Source: an uncultured Sphingobacteriales bacterium
GTDB taxonomy: Bacteria > Bacteroidota > Bacteroidia > Chitinophagales > Chitinophagaceae
Length of the DNA: 5,858 nucleotides
Direction of reading: 5' to 3'
Assembly (NCBI GenBank): GCA_946887085.1
Contig: CAMPKG010000214.1
Location: forward strand, 1 to 5,858
Positions 1-5,528 of the stretch are shown piece by piece. The notes beneath the pieces are model-generated. The model did no database searches. It was not told the origin of the DNA and worked only from the letters and a program-made list of their open reading frames with translations. The position numbers and the translations under genes are program-made. Each line of letters starts with the position of its first letter. Positions within the stretch are counted from its first letter, which is position 1.

Positions 1-31
1 CAAATATACTATTATTTACTGATTTGTACAA

Positions 32-66
32 ATAAATAAAGGGCGCTATCAGCGCCCTTTATTTAT
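32..66 (-). terminator. Strong hairpin terminator of the CHU_C gene
   Basis: A perfect 16-bp stem pairs 32-47 with 51-66 around a 3-base loop (48-50). Its core is GGGCGC/GCGCCC and its outer part is A/T only, so on the minus strand the G/C stem runs into a T-rich stretch. It lies 18 bp beyond the stop codon of the minus-strand gene ending at 84, which fits an intrinsic terminator. The near-symmetric A and T tracts could also stop plus-strand transcripts arriving from outside the window. Confidence 0.85.
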
Positions 67-83
67 ATCTTATAGATCAGTAC

Positions 84-2564
84 TTATCGTACCAGTACAA
101 ATTCACCTCTTTGTTCGTGCGTACGGCCGTCGCATTTGAACCTGATGTAGTAGTAGTAAACACCAAGGTCTTGTGGTTCGCCGCGGTGAGTACCATCCCA
201 GCCAACCTGGTCATTTACGCTTTCGTACACCGTCTGTCCCCAGCGGTTCATGACGCGGAAACCGCTGATGTCATAGAAGCCATTTGTGATCAAACGGAAC
301 ACATCGTTACGGCCGTCGTTGTTAGGACTAAAGGCAGTAGGGAAGTTCAATGTACAGCAAGGCTCTGTTTTTATACCGAAGGTATCTTCGTTCACGCAGC
401 CAAACTCGTCGGTTACTTTCAGCATCACATTCGATGTGAAATCGATGCGGCCATAAGAAACAGGTAGGTTGGCATAGTCGTCAAAGAACCTTTCAGGGCT
501 CCATTGGTATTTAGAGCTGGTGTTAAGCGTATTAGGCTCAAATTTCAGGCTGTCTCCCGAGCAGATCGGCTTGCTCATATCGATCAGGGAATCGGTGCGC
601 AGTTCGCTTCTCAGGTCAAACGAATGTATCGTAGCCTTCACGCTGGCATCAGGCAGCGGACGTACTTCTATGGTATCGTAAGCAAGGCCGTGGCAAAGCT
701 CATCTACCATATCCAGCACGATCACTTTGCGGCCAGGCGTATTCCAGTACACGCCATAAGGGCCCTGGTCTGTTGCGAAATGCGTCGTAACGCCGCCGTT
801 CCAGTTCCAGTAGAAAGTATCTGTGGTAGGCGTAAATTCATGCAGGCCTATCAGGCGGTCGTCGCCAAGGCACACATCCATAGGTGCGTTGATGATGGCC
901 GAAGGAAGTTCTTTAACGGTAACATATTGCCTGTACACATCGCTGTAGCAGTCCAGGTTGTTGGCCACCAGGGTGATGGTCTGCAGGCCTGCTGAATCAA
1001 AGCGTACAGTGAAAGGACCGGGTCCGCCGGCATTGTTGATGATGGTGCTCTTACCATCGCCGGGGGTGGTCCAGTTATAACCGGTAGTGGCGGTACCGCT
1101 ACCATAATATTGGAAAGAAAGCTGCTCGCCGCGGCAGATCCATGGCGTATCGCTTACCACTATGTGGCCGTTCGGCTTGAAGGTAACGATCACGTCCAGT
1201 TTTGCGCGTGGGCTTTCACACTGGTCAACAGTTTGTGAAACATACCATGTCAGCGTATCCTGCGAAGTAGTACCCGGAACAGGAGCTACAACTGAGCCCA
1301 AACCGCCTACCGGGTTCACATACCATTTCAGGTTCTGGCCGTTAGCAGTCAGCGGGGTTGCGGGGTCAAATTCGCAATAAGATACCGGTGAAACCACACC
1401 CGGCCTTGGCGGTATAGGAGCCACTGTGATAGTAACGCCTGTACGCTTGCCTTCGCAGTTGTTCACCGTCTGTGATGCATACCAGGTATAAGCACCCGGC
1501 ATATTGGTATTTACATAAGGGGTAACAGTAGTTCCCGTTCCGCCTACAGAGTCGGTATACCAGGATATGTTCTGGCCTGTGACTACCAGCGGCTGGAAAG
1601 GCTCGCCCGTACAATAGTGCACTTTACCTGTGATGGTAGGACGTGCGGGTTTGGGGGCTACCGTTACTGTTATTTCACTTTCCAATGATTTCTCACCAGG
1701 TACTTCATAATATGCTTTGTAAAGGCCCGCGTGAGGTGTTTCTGCATGGAATTTGAAGGACAGGGGTGATGCGCCGCTAACAGAACCCGCGGGGCCGGTT
1801 ATAGTAATAGTAGCGCCAGACACACATGGCGGCGCAACAGCTACAACAGTTATGGTATCGCCTATGCTGTCGCAGGCGTTGTTGTTAACTATCGACATGG
1901 TAGGTCCAGTACGTTGGAAGGTAACAGAACCGTAAAATGCGATAGGTGTGGTAAAGTTAGAATGTTGAAAAGAGAGTGATGGGTATACGCCCGTCCACTG
2001 CTGATTTGGCGCACCAACATTAAGGGTAACACCACCTGTCGTGTACGTTTGCGGCAGGGGACCTGTAGTCGGAATATTACCCGCAAAGATAATAGTATCG
2101 GTGGTGACCATGGCAAAACGTCGGTTTTGATTTTGCGTTAGCACATGTGTCCCATTTTGGACGACAGGCACGATGCTCGGGCTTCCTACTACTATCGACG
2201 ACGTTGAATAACCGACAAGTGGCCAGTTCGCAATATTGGGAACTGTTGTTGTTGGTTGTGCAGTACTATTAAGTGCGGGATCGGCCAGCAGCGAATATGT
2301 TGCGCCGTTGTTGTCAACGTTGCCACCGGTTGTGTGATAGTTACCAGCGCCTATTACAGTAACGGGGTAACAGTTCGTATTCTGCACGTGAAAAGTGATG
2401 AATTGACCTGGTACCAACAATGTAGGGGTAGCGTTATATTGCGCTACCGGGCCGTTGGTGTAAGCTGTCGTTATTGTGGTGGGTTGTGCAAACACACTAT
2501 CCAAGCCACAGTAAGAGAGCATGGACAAAAGAACTAAGTGCTTAATAGATAACATTTGTTTCAT
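84..2564 (-). CDS. Secreted Ig/PKD-like modular protein with type IX secretion (type B, CHU_C) C-terminal domain
   Basis: This is a complete 826-residue protein predicted to be exported and carried across the outer membrane by the type IX secretion system. Residues 1-26 form a Sec signal peptide (basic start, hydrophobic LVLLSML core, probable cleavage after VFA). Residues about 28-300 are a Thr/Asn/Gly-rich beta-type region. Two tandem Ig-like repeats of about 80 residues follow (about 303-382 and 383-462), each with a YC near the start, a G-Q-N-(L/I)-x-WY strand, a GG turn and a WY(A/V)SQTV..CE end. Residues about 464-735 look like further PKD/Ig-like modules with single cysteines. Residues 736-826 are a classical CHU_C domain (FPTAFSPNNDGRNDVF, then MNRWGQTVY, GWDG, GVYYYYI). 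Such proteins are usually adhesins or cell-surface proteins. No catalytic motif is visible and the ligand is unknown. The start codon gives the signal peptide directly; a second ATG three codons later is also possible. No Shine-Dalgarno sequence is seen. A terminator follows at 32-66. Confidence 0.95.
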   Translation of the reverse strand: MKQMLSIKHLVLLSMLSYCGLDSVFAQPTTITTAYTNGPVAQYNATPTLLVPGQFITFHVQNTNCYPVTVIGAGNYHTTGGNVDNNGATYSLLADPALNSTAQPTTTVPNIANWPLVGYSTSSIVVGSPSIVPVVQNGTHVLTQNQNRRFAMVTTDTIIFAGNIPTTGPLPQTYTTGGVTLNVGAPNQQWTGVYPSLSFQHSNFTTPIAFYGSVTFQRTGPTMSIVNNNACDSIGDTITVVAVAPPCVSGATITITGPAGSVSGASPLSFKFHAETPHAGLYKAYYEVPGEKSLESEITVTVAPKPARPTITGKVHYCTGEPFQPLVVTGQNISWYTDSVGGTGTTVTPYVNTNMPGAYTWYASQTVNNCEGKRTGVTITVAPIPPRPGVVSPVSYCEFDPATPLTANGQNLKWYVNPVGGLGSVVAPVPGTTSQDTLTWYVSQTVDQCESPRAKLDVIVTFKPNGHIVVSDTPWICRGEQLSFQYYGSGTATTGYNWTTPGDGKSTIINNAGGPGPFTVRFDSAGLQTITLVANNLDCYSDVYRQYVTVKELPSAIINAPMDVCLGDDRLIGLHEFTPTTDTFYWNWNGGVTTHFATDQGPYGVYWNTPGRKVIVLDMVDELCHGLAYDTIEVRPLPDASVKATIHSFDLRSELRTDSLIDMSKPICSGDSLKFEPNTLNTSSKYQWSPERFFDDYANLPVSYGRIDFTSNVMLKVTDEFGCVNEDTFGIKTEPCCTLNFPTAFSPNNDGRNDVFRLITNGFYDISGFRVMNRWGQTVYESVNDQVGWDGTHRGEPQDLGVYYYYIRFKCDGRTHEQRGEFVLVR
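1179..1658 (-). repeat. Tandem pair of Ig-like coding repeats inside the CHU_C gene
   Basis: These bases encode residues about 303-462 of the secreted protein. Two units of about 240 bp are similar at protein level: YC, then (V/T)xxGQN(I/L)xWY, then VGGxG, then a Pro-rich strand, then TWY(A/V)SQTVxxCE. They resemble the Ig-like domain common in Bacteroidota surface proteins. The DNA of the two units has diverged, so this is an old duplication. Boundaries are approximate. Confidence 0.75.
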
Positions 2565-2628
2565 GAATTAGCTAATTTCAGAAAGCTTTAAAATCTTATA
2601 TATACCGGTAACTAATTATTAGACGGTT

Positions 2629-2727
2629 TTATTCTTGTTTTCGTTGGTTCCAGGGGCGTTCAAAGCCTTGTTTTTCGGGCTTTTCGGCCAATTTATAGTC
2701 TGCATATGACAATTCCGTGAGAAACAT
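2629..2727 (-). CDS. Possible 32-residue small protein upstream of the CHU_C gene
   Basis: An ATG at 2727-2725 opens a 32-codon frame ending in TAA at 2629. The peptide is hydrophilic and mixed, starting MFLTELSYADYK and ending PWNQRKQE, with one Trp, two Phe, two Tyr and many Glu/Lys/Gln. Most codons are ordinary ones such as GAA, AAA, CAA and TAT. A purine-rich GGGGGAAG lies just before the ATG on the minus strand and could serve as a ribosome binding site, which is unusual in this window. The next gene starts 64 bp downstream on the same strand, so this could be a small protein, a leader peptide, or chance. I recognise no family and see no membrane segment. Confidence 0.3.
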   Translation of the reverse strand: MFLTELSYADYKLAEKPEKQGFERPWNQRKQE

Positions 2728-2789
2728 AGCTTCCCCCGGAGGACATATAGGTCATATCACTACTATAAACAGCTTGAACACTTTGTGAA

Positions 2790-2819
2790 CCAAGATACAG
2801 AATTTTAACAGAAAAGCAA
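2790..2819 (-). promoter_or_regulatory. Candidate Bacteroidota promoter upstream of the small ORF and CHU_C gene
   Basis: On the minus strand a TTG (2819-2817) is followed after 19 bp by TATCTTGG (2797-2790), a seven-of-eight match to the Bacteroidota -7 box TAnnTTTG. Transcription would start near 2783, giving a leader of roughly 220 bases before the CHU_C start and including the 32-codon ORF. Apart from these two items, 2565-2852 shows nothing else I can support. Confidence 0.35.
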
Positions 2820-2852
2820 CAGGATTGGGGAAAATAAATACCTCATGGTGCT

Positions 2853-2908
2853 ACCTCACCCAGCCACGCCATCCGGCGTGGCATCCCTCTCCTAAAAACA
2901 GGAGGGGG
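2853..2908 (+). repeat. REP-like unit A
   Basis: Order of parts: ACCTCACCCAG end, an 8-bp hairpin (2863-2870 with 2875-2882, loop ATCC), AT, then a CCCTCTCCT/AGGAGgGGG hairpin with an AAAAAC loop. It is inverted relative to unit B. Their cores (2885-2908 and 2932-2955) match at 23 of 24 positions as reverse complements. The one difference lies in a run of seven G (2904-2910), possibly slippage or a sequencing error. Confidence 0.9.
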
Positions 2909-2931
2909 GGAACTTTTAAAAGGAATTATAA

Positions 2932-2986
2932 CCCTCTCCTGTTTTTAGGAGAGGGACGTCAGGCTGAAAGCCTGACTGGGTGAGGT
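2932..2986 (-). repeat. REP-like unit B
   Basis: This is the inverted partner of unit A, separated from it by a 23-bp A/T-rich spacer. It has a CCCTCTCCT/AGGAGAGGG hairpin with a GTTTTT loop, then a perfect 8-bp hairpin (2958-2965 with 2969-2976, loop GAA), and closes with CTGGGTGAGGT. Its hairpin stem sequence differs from that of unit A although its ends and core are the same. Confidence 0.9.
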
Positions 2987-3016
2987 TGACGCAGCACGGG
3001 CTTCATCGTATATTTA
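2985..3016 (+). promoter_or_regulatory. Candidate promoter of the DUF559 gene at the repeat edge
   Basis: A TTG at 2986-2988, whose first base is the last base of repeat unit B, is followed after 20 bp by TATATTTA (3009-3016), a seven-of-eight match to TAnnTTTG. The box ends 4 bases before the ATG at 3021, so the transcript would be leaderless or nearly so. This agrees with the absence of a Shine-Dalgarno sequence. Confidence 0.4.
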
Positions 3017-3020
3017 TTCC

Positions 3021-3383
3021 ATGCGCAAAGGCCAGATAAAAAACATTCCATCCTTGACAAGCACCAGGCGCGAGTTGCGGGAACGATCCACACCTGCCGA
3101 AATAATGCTGTGGGAAACTTTGCGCAGCAGCCGTTTTCACGGGAGAAAATTCAGGAGGCAACATAGCATCGAAAGATATATCGCTGATTTTTACTGTGCG
3201 TCGGAGCGCCTGATAATTGAGCTGGATGGGGAATACCATGCTGACCCCTTGCAGGCTTCTAATGATGAAGAGCGTGACAGGAGGTTCGGAGAACTTGGAT
3301 ACAAAGTTTTGAGATTTACGAATCAGCGGGTATTTAATGATCTGCCAACTGTGCTTGAGGAGATACGCAGGTGTTTCGCGTGA
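3021..3383 (+). CDS. DUF559 / Vsr-like PD-(D/E)XK endonuclease domain protein
   Basis: This is a complete 120-residue protein, the usual length for stand-alone DUF559 proteins. They belong to the restriction-endonuclease-like fold and are related to the Vsr mismatch endonuclease. Visible family features are an N-terminal Arg-rich helix with TPAEIMLWETLR (24-35), FHGRKFRRQHSIERYIADFYC (39-59) with the probable metal-binding Asp56, LIIELDGEYH (64-73) with Glu67, Asp69 and His73, the charged helix NDEERDRRFGELGYKV (81-96), and VLRFTNQRVF (96-105). All expected core residues appear present, so it is probably active. Substrate and role are unknown for the family. It is the sole gene between two pairs of inverted REP-like repeats, and its TGA stop overlaps the first base of the downstream repeat. 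No methyltransferase or other restriction partner is nearby. Transfer with its repeats is an inference. Confidence 0.93.
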   Translation: MRKGQIKNIPSLTSTRRELRERSTPAEIMLWETLRSSRFHGRKFRRQHSIERYIADFYCASERLIIELDGEYHADPLQASNDEERDRRFGELGYKVLRFTNQRVFNDLPTVLEEIRRCFA

Positions 3384-3471
3384 CCTCACCCAGCCTAACC
3401 TTCGGTTAGGCATCCCTCTCCCGCCTGTTATTGATAATTATTTCAATGGCCAGGCTAAAAACAGGAGAGGG
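3383..3471 (+). repeat. REP-like unit C, with a 34-bp interruption
   Basis: It starts with ACCTCACCCAG, whose first base is the last base of the DUF559 stop codon. An 8-bp hairpin follows (3393-3400 with 3404-3411, loop TTC), then AT and CCCTCTCC (3414-3421). A 34-bp stretch (3422-3455) absent from the other units separates this from the rest of the core, TAAAAACAGGAGAGGG (3456-3471). The extra stretch has inverted ends GCCTG/CAGGC and an inner ATTGA/TCAAT pair. Confidence 0.88.
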
Positions 3472-3497
3472 TATTTAATTTCTTTTTTTAGAGTTTC

Positions 3498-3552
3498 CCC
3501 TCTCCCGTTTTTAGGAGAGGGATGTTCGGCCAGGGGTCGAACTGGGTGAGGT
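3498..3552 (-). repeat. REP-like unit D
   Basis: This is the inverted partner of unit C across a 26-bp A/T-rich spacer. It has a CCCTCTCC/GGAGAGGG hairpin (3498-3505 with 3514-3521), then an 8-bp hairpin (3524-3531 with 3535-3542, loop AGG) holding one G-T wobble, and closes with CTGGGTGAGGT. It is 55 bp long, the same as unit B. Confidence 0.9.
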
Positions 3553-3583
3553 AAAAAACAAGGCCGCGTAGAAACGCGGCCTT
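3553..3583 (-). terminator. Intrinsic terminator of the aminotransferase-like gene
   Basis: A perfect 10-bp G/C-rich stem pairs 3560-3569 with 3574-3583 (loop AGAA). On the minus strand it is followed by GTTTTTT (3559-3553), a typical U-tract. It lies about 105 bp beyond the stop codon at 3689. The distal end of the U-tract directly abuts the end of repeat unit D. Confidence 0.8.
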
Positions 3584-3645
3584 CCGTAAAAACATAAGAG
3601 ATGAGAGATTGATACAAAACTACCCTCACTCAATAACTTTCTTTC

Positions 3646-3687
3646 GGGTGTTTTCACGGTATTTATCAAAAACACCCATATTTTTTT
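3646..3687 (+). terminator. Possible plus-strand terminator hairpin
   Basis: GGGTGTTTT (3646-3654) pairs with AAAACACCC (3669-3677) around a 14-base A/T-rich loop and is followed by ATA and seven T (3681-3687). The orientation suits termination of plus-strand transcripts leaving the DUF559 unit before they enter the opposing gene. The loop is long and the stem only half G/C, so confidence is moderate. Confidence 0.5.
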
Positions 3688-3688
3688 A

Positions 3689-4966
3689 TCAGCTGGTCCT
3701 TTGAAGGAGGTCGATGAGCGTATCGATCTCCGTTTTGTTGTTGTAGATATGCGTGGATACCCGCAAGGAGTTCAGGCCGTTCTCGGCTACGCTGCGTATG
3801 ATTATTCCATTCTCGGCACACAATTGCTGCACCTTATCATATTCCATCCCCCTTATCCTGAATCCGTTCACCGCGCACCTCGACCGTTCTTCCGCAGGCG
3901 TAAGCAGTTCTATTTTATCGCCCAGTTCCAGGAGCCGTTGCTGTGTATAGGCGCCCAATGCTTTGATGCGGTTATGTACATTATGCATGCCTATCGTCTC
4001 CAGGAAATCTATCGCCGCGTCCACACCCATATACAAGGCCAGTGCCTGGGTGCCGCCGTAGTACCTGTGTGCGCTTGCCGCATACCCGGCCGATGAAATA
4101 GGTACAGTGGCCATATTCCAATCGGCATCGCCGCCACCTGCACCTACGAAATAGGGTTGTAATGTGTTCTGGAAGCCTTTGCGTACATAAATGAACCCGG
4201 TGCCCTTGGGGCCCAGCATCCATTTATGGCAACAGCTCGAGTAGGTATCGCAGCCTATATCATGCAGATCGAGCAATAACATGCCCGGCCCGTGTGCGCC
4301 GTCTATTACGGAGTAAATGCCTTTCTCGCGCGCCAGTGTGCAGATCTCCTTTATGGGAAATACCTGTCCCTGTGTGCAGGGTATATGTGGCACGGCAATG
4401 GCACGTGTACGTTTAGTGATGAGCGCTGATATCCGTTCCAGCGTTTCTGCGGCAGTGGGGGCGGGCGTAAATGCCTTTAGCACGACACCATGAAGTTTTT
4501 GCCTGTTGAGCCAGGGAAAAGCATTGCCTACATGTTCGTGCGTGGTCAGTATTACTTCATCGCCTTTCTTCAGGGGCAGTCCCCAGCAGGCTATATTTAT
4601 TCCCTCGGTAACATTATGCGTGAGCGCTATCTCGTCCTCATGGGCTCCGACGAATCCTGCCAGTTTTTTTGCAGTGCCCTCCCATCCACCGTATTGGGTG
4701 TGCTGGTCGTTTTCCATAATTCCTTTTTTCACCGCTTCTATTACGGGATAAGGAGATGGCCCGATAGTGCCATTGTTCAGGAAGATGCGTTCTTTAGTAA
4801 GGGGGAAGAGCTGCCTGACATTTGACCAGTAGGCCTCGTCATTCTCGTCCACAGTATTGCCATCGGTAGGCAGTTGTTTGGCAGCAGCAAGCACATCCAG
4901 CTCTGCCAGCGAGCATGCCGCCAGTGTTGAAGCAGACAGTAAGAAATTTCTGCGATTGATATTCAT
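3689..4966 (-). CDS. Exported PLP-dependent enzyme, aminotransferase class V (isopenicillin-N-epimerase / cysteine-desulfurase-like fold)
   Basis: This is a complete 425-residue fold-type I PLP enzyme. Residues 1-29 are an export signal with twin arginines (NRRNFLL, 5-6) and a hydrophobic stretch. LAAC (15-18) resembles a lipobox, so it may be a Tat-exported lipoprotein; cleavage after LAAA (26-29) is the other option. Family landmarks are FLNNGTIGPSP (62-72), HNVTEGIN (117-124), TTHEHVGN (141-148), the cofactor Asp222 in VIDGAHGPG, the Schiff-base Lys248 in SCCHKWMLGPKGTGF, RYYGGTQ (301-307) and LRVSTHIYNN (401-410) with probable carboxylate-binding Arg402. The catalytic-Cys loop (RxGHHCA type) expected of SufS-like desulfurases is absent: the segment before LRVS reads RSVAENGLNS. 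Cysteine desulfuration is therefore unlikely; epimerase, lyase or transaminase chemistry on an unknown amino acid is possible. It appears to be a single gene with its own terminator. No Shine-Dalgarno sequence is seen. Confidence 0.93.
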   Translation of the reverse strand: MNINRRNFLLSASTLAACSLAELDVLAAAKQLPTDGNTVDENDEAYWSNVRQLFPLTKERIFLNNGTIGPSPYPVIEAVKKGIMENDQHTQYGGWEGTAKKLAGFVGAHEDEIALTHNVTEGINIACWGLPLKKGDEVILTTHEHVGNAFPWLNRQKLHGVVLKAFTPAPTAAETLERISALITKRTRAIAVPHIPCTQGQVFPIKEICTLAREKGIYSVIDGAHGPGMLLLDLHDIGCDTYSSCCHKWMLGPKGTGFIYVRKGFQNTLQPYFVGAGGGDADWNMATVPISSAGYAASAHRYYGGTQALALYMGVDAAIDFLETIGMHNVHNRIKALGAYTQQRLLELGDKIELLTPAEERSRCAVNGFRIRGMEYDKVQQLCAENGIIIRSVAENGLNSLRVSTHIYNNKTEIDTLIDLLQRTS

Positions 4967-4989
4967 AGGGTTATATTAAACTACTAAGC

Positions 4990-4997
4990 GAAAGGTA
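4990..4997 (-). promoter_or_regulatory. Weak candidate -7 box of the aminotransferase-like gene
   Basis: The minus strand reads TACCTTTC at 4997-4990, matching TAnnTTTG at seven of eight positions and lying 23 bp before the start codon. No TTG is seen at the expected distance upstream, so this is weak. Confidence 0.25.
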
Positions 4998-5080
4998 CAA
5001 TTAAAATTATTTTACGGGAGCCCTATTTATCGAAATTCTCCTGTCATTAACTGAAAATATCATTTCACCCAACGAACCGT

Positions 5081-5088
5081 TATTTTTG
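5081..5088 (+). promoter_or_regulatory. Candidate -7 box of the FKBP gene
   Basis: TATTTTTG is a full match to the Bacteroidota TAnnTTTG box and ends 4 bases before the ATG at 5093. Transcription would begin at or next to the start codon, giving a leaderless message, consistent with the lack of a Shine-Dalgarno sequence. No good -33 element is visible. Confidence 0.5.
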
Positions 5089-5092
5089 CAGC

Positions 5093-5527
5093 ATGGGTAT
5101 AGCCGATAAATTATTCAGGATGAAAGCCGACAAAGCTGAAAAGAACTTAAAAGCAGGACAAGAATTCCTAGCCGCCAACAAACAAAAGCCGGGAGTGACC
5201 GAACTGCCCAGTGGCTTGCAATACGAAGTATTGACAGAGGCAGAAGGGCCTAAGCCAACGCAGTTCAATAATGTTACCTGCCACTATCACGGAACGTTGG
5301 TAGACGGCACAGTGTTCGACAGCTCGGTGAAACGCGGCAAGCCTGCATCGTTCCCGCTCAACATGGTCATCAAAGGCTGGACGGAAGGTTTGCAGCTGAT
5401 GAGTGTTGGCAGTAAATACCGTTTCTTCATTCCACCCGATCTTGGTTATGGTGAAAGACAAGTGAGCGCAGAGATTGGACCCAACAGCACGCTGATATTT
5501 GAAGTAGAGCTGCTGGGCATTAATTAA
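5093..5527 (+). CDS. FKBP-type peptidyl-prolyl cis-trans isomerase
   Basis: This complete 144-residue protein catalyses cis-trans isomerisation of prolyl bonds during protein folding. Residues 1-33 are a charged amphipathic helix rich in Lys and Ala (ADKAEKNLKAGQEFLAANK), like the end of the N-terminal domain of Mip/FklB-type FKBPs but much shorter. Residues about 36-143 are the FKBP domain: GLQYEVL (41-47), VTCHYHGTLVDGTVFDSS (61-78) with active-site Tyr65, Phe75 and Asp76, VIKGWTEGLQLM (92-103) with Trp96, IPPDLGYGER (113-122) with Tyr119, and LIFEVELLGI at the end. All core active-site residues are present. There is no signal peptide, so it is probably cytoplasmic and lacks the usual dimerisation module. 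A DUF2784 gene begins one base after its stop. Confidence 0.95.
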   Translation: MGIADKLFRMKADKAEKNLKAGQEFLAANKQKPGVTELPSGLQYEVLTEAEGPKPTQFNNVTCHYHGTLVDGTVFDSSVKRGKPASFPLNMVIKGWTEGLQLMSVGSKYRFFIPPDLGYGERQVSAEIGPNSTLIFEVELLGIN

Positions 5528-5528
5528 G

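Larger units (their letters stand above)
2853..3552. mobile_element. Candidate repeat-plus-nuclease element: DUF559 gene between two pairs of inverted REP-like repeats
   Basis: The 700-bp unit begins with ACCTCACCCAG (2853-2863) and ends with its exact reverse complement (3542-3552). The same 11-mer also closes the left repeat pair (2976-2986) and opens the right pair (3383-3393). The only gene inside is a DUF559 endonuclease, whose TGA stop shares its last base with the first base of the right pair. The flanking genes are intact and unrelated. I see no transposase, no recombinase and no clear target-site duplication at the outer ends. Mobility is therefore inferred from architecture, not shown. 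The alternative is a gene that happens to sit between two chromosomal repeat clusters. Confidence 0.55.

Noticed and set aside
111..995. Plus-strand open frames of 118 and 163 codons opposite the CHU_C gene
   Set aside because: They lie wholly antisense to a well-supported domain-rich gene and look like shadows of its codon bias.
2566..2577. 12-bp palindrome AATTAGCTAATT just before the CHU_C start codon, a possible operator
   Set aside because: A/T-rich palindromes of this size are expected by chance in such intergenic DNA, and no regulator gene is nearby.
3021..3383. Vsr mismatch-repair or restriction-modification role for the DUF559 gene
   Set aside because: No DNA methyltransferase or other restriction partner lies in the window, and the fold relation alone does not support that function.
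3003..3413. 136-codon open frame on the minus strand across the DUF559 gene
   Set aside because: It is antisense to a clear DUF559 family gene, its ends fall in repeat sequence, and its translation shows no family features.
2853..3552. CRISPR array
   Set aside because: There are only four units, arranged as inverted pairs with a gene between, not direct repeats with regular spacers; no cas gene is present.
2845..3560. Target-site duplication at the outer ends of the repeat-nuclease unit
   Set aside because: The bases left of 2853 (ending GGTGCT) and right of 3552 (starting AAAAAA) do not match at any length I would trust.
3337..3629. Open frames inside the right repeat pair on both strands (3337-3549 plus, 3438-3629 minus)
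   Set aside because: They read through palindromic repeat DNA, giving Arg/Pro/Gly-rich text with no start signals or family match.
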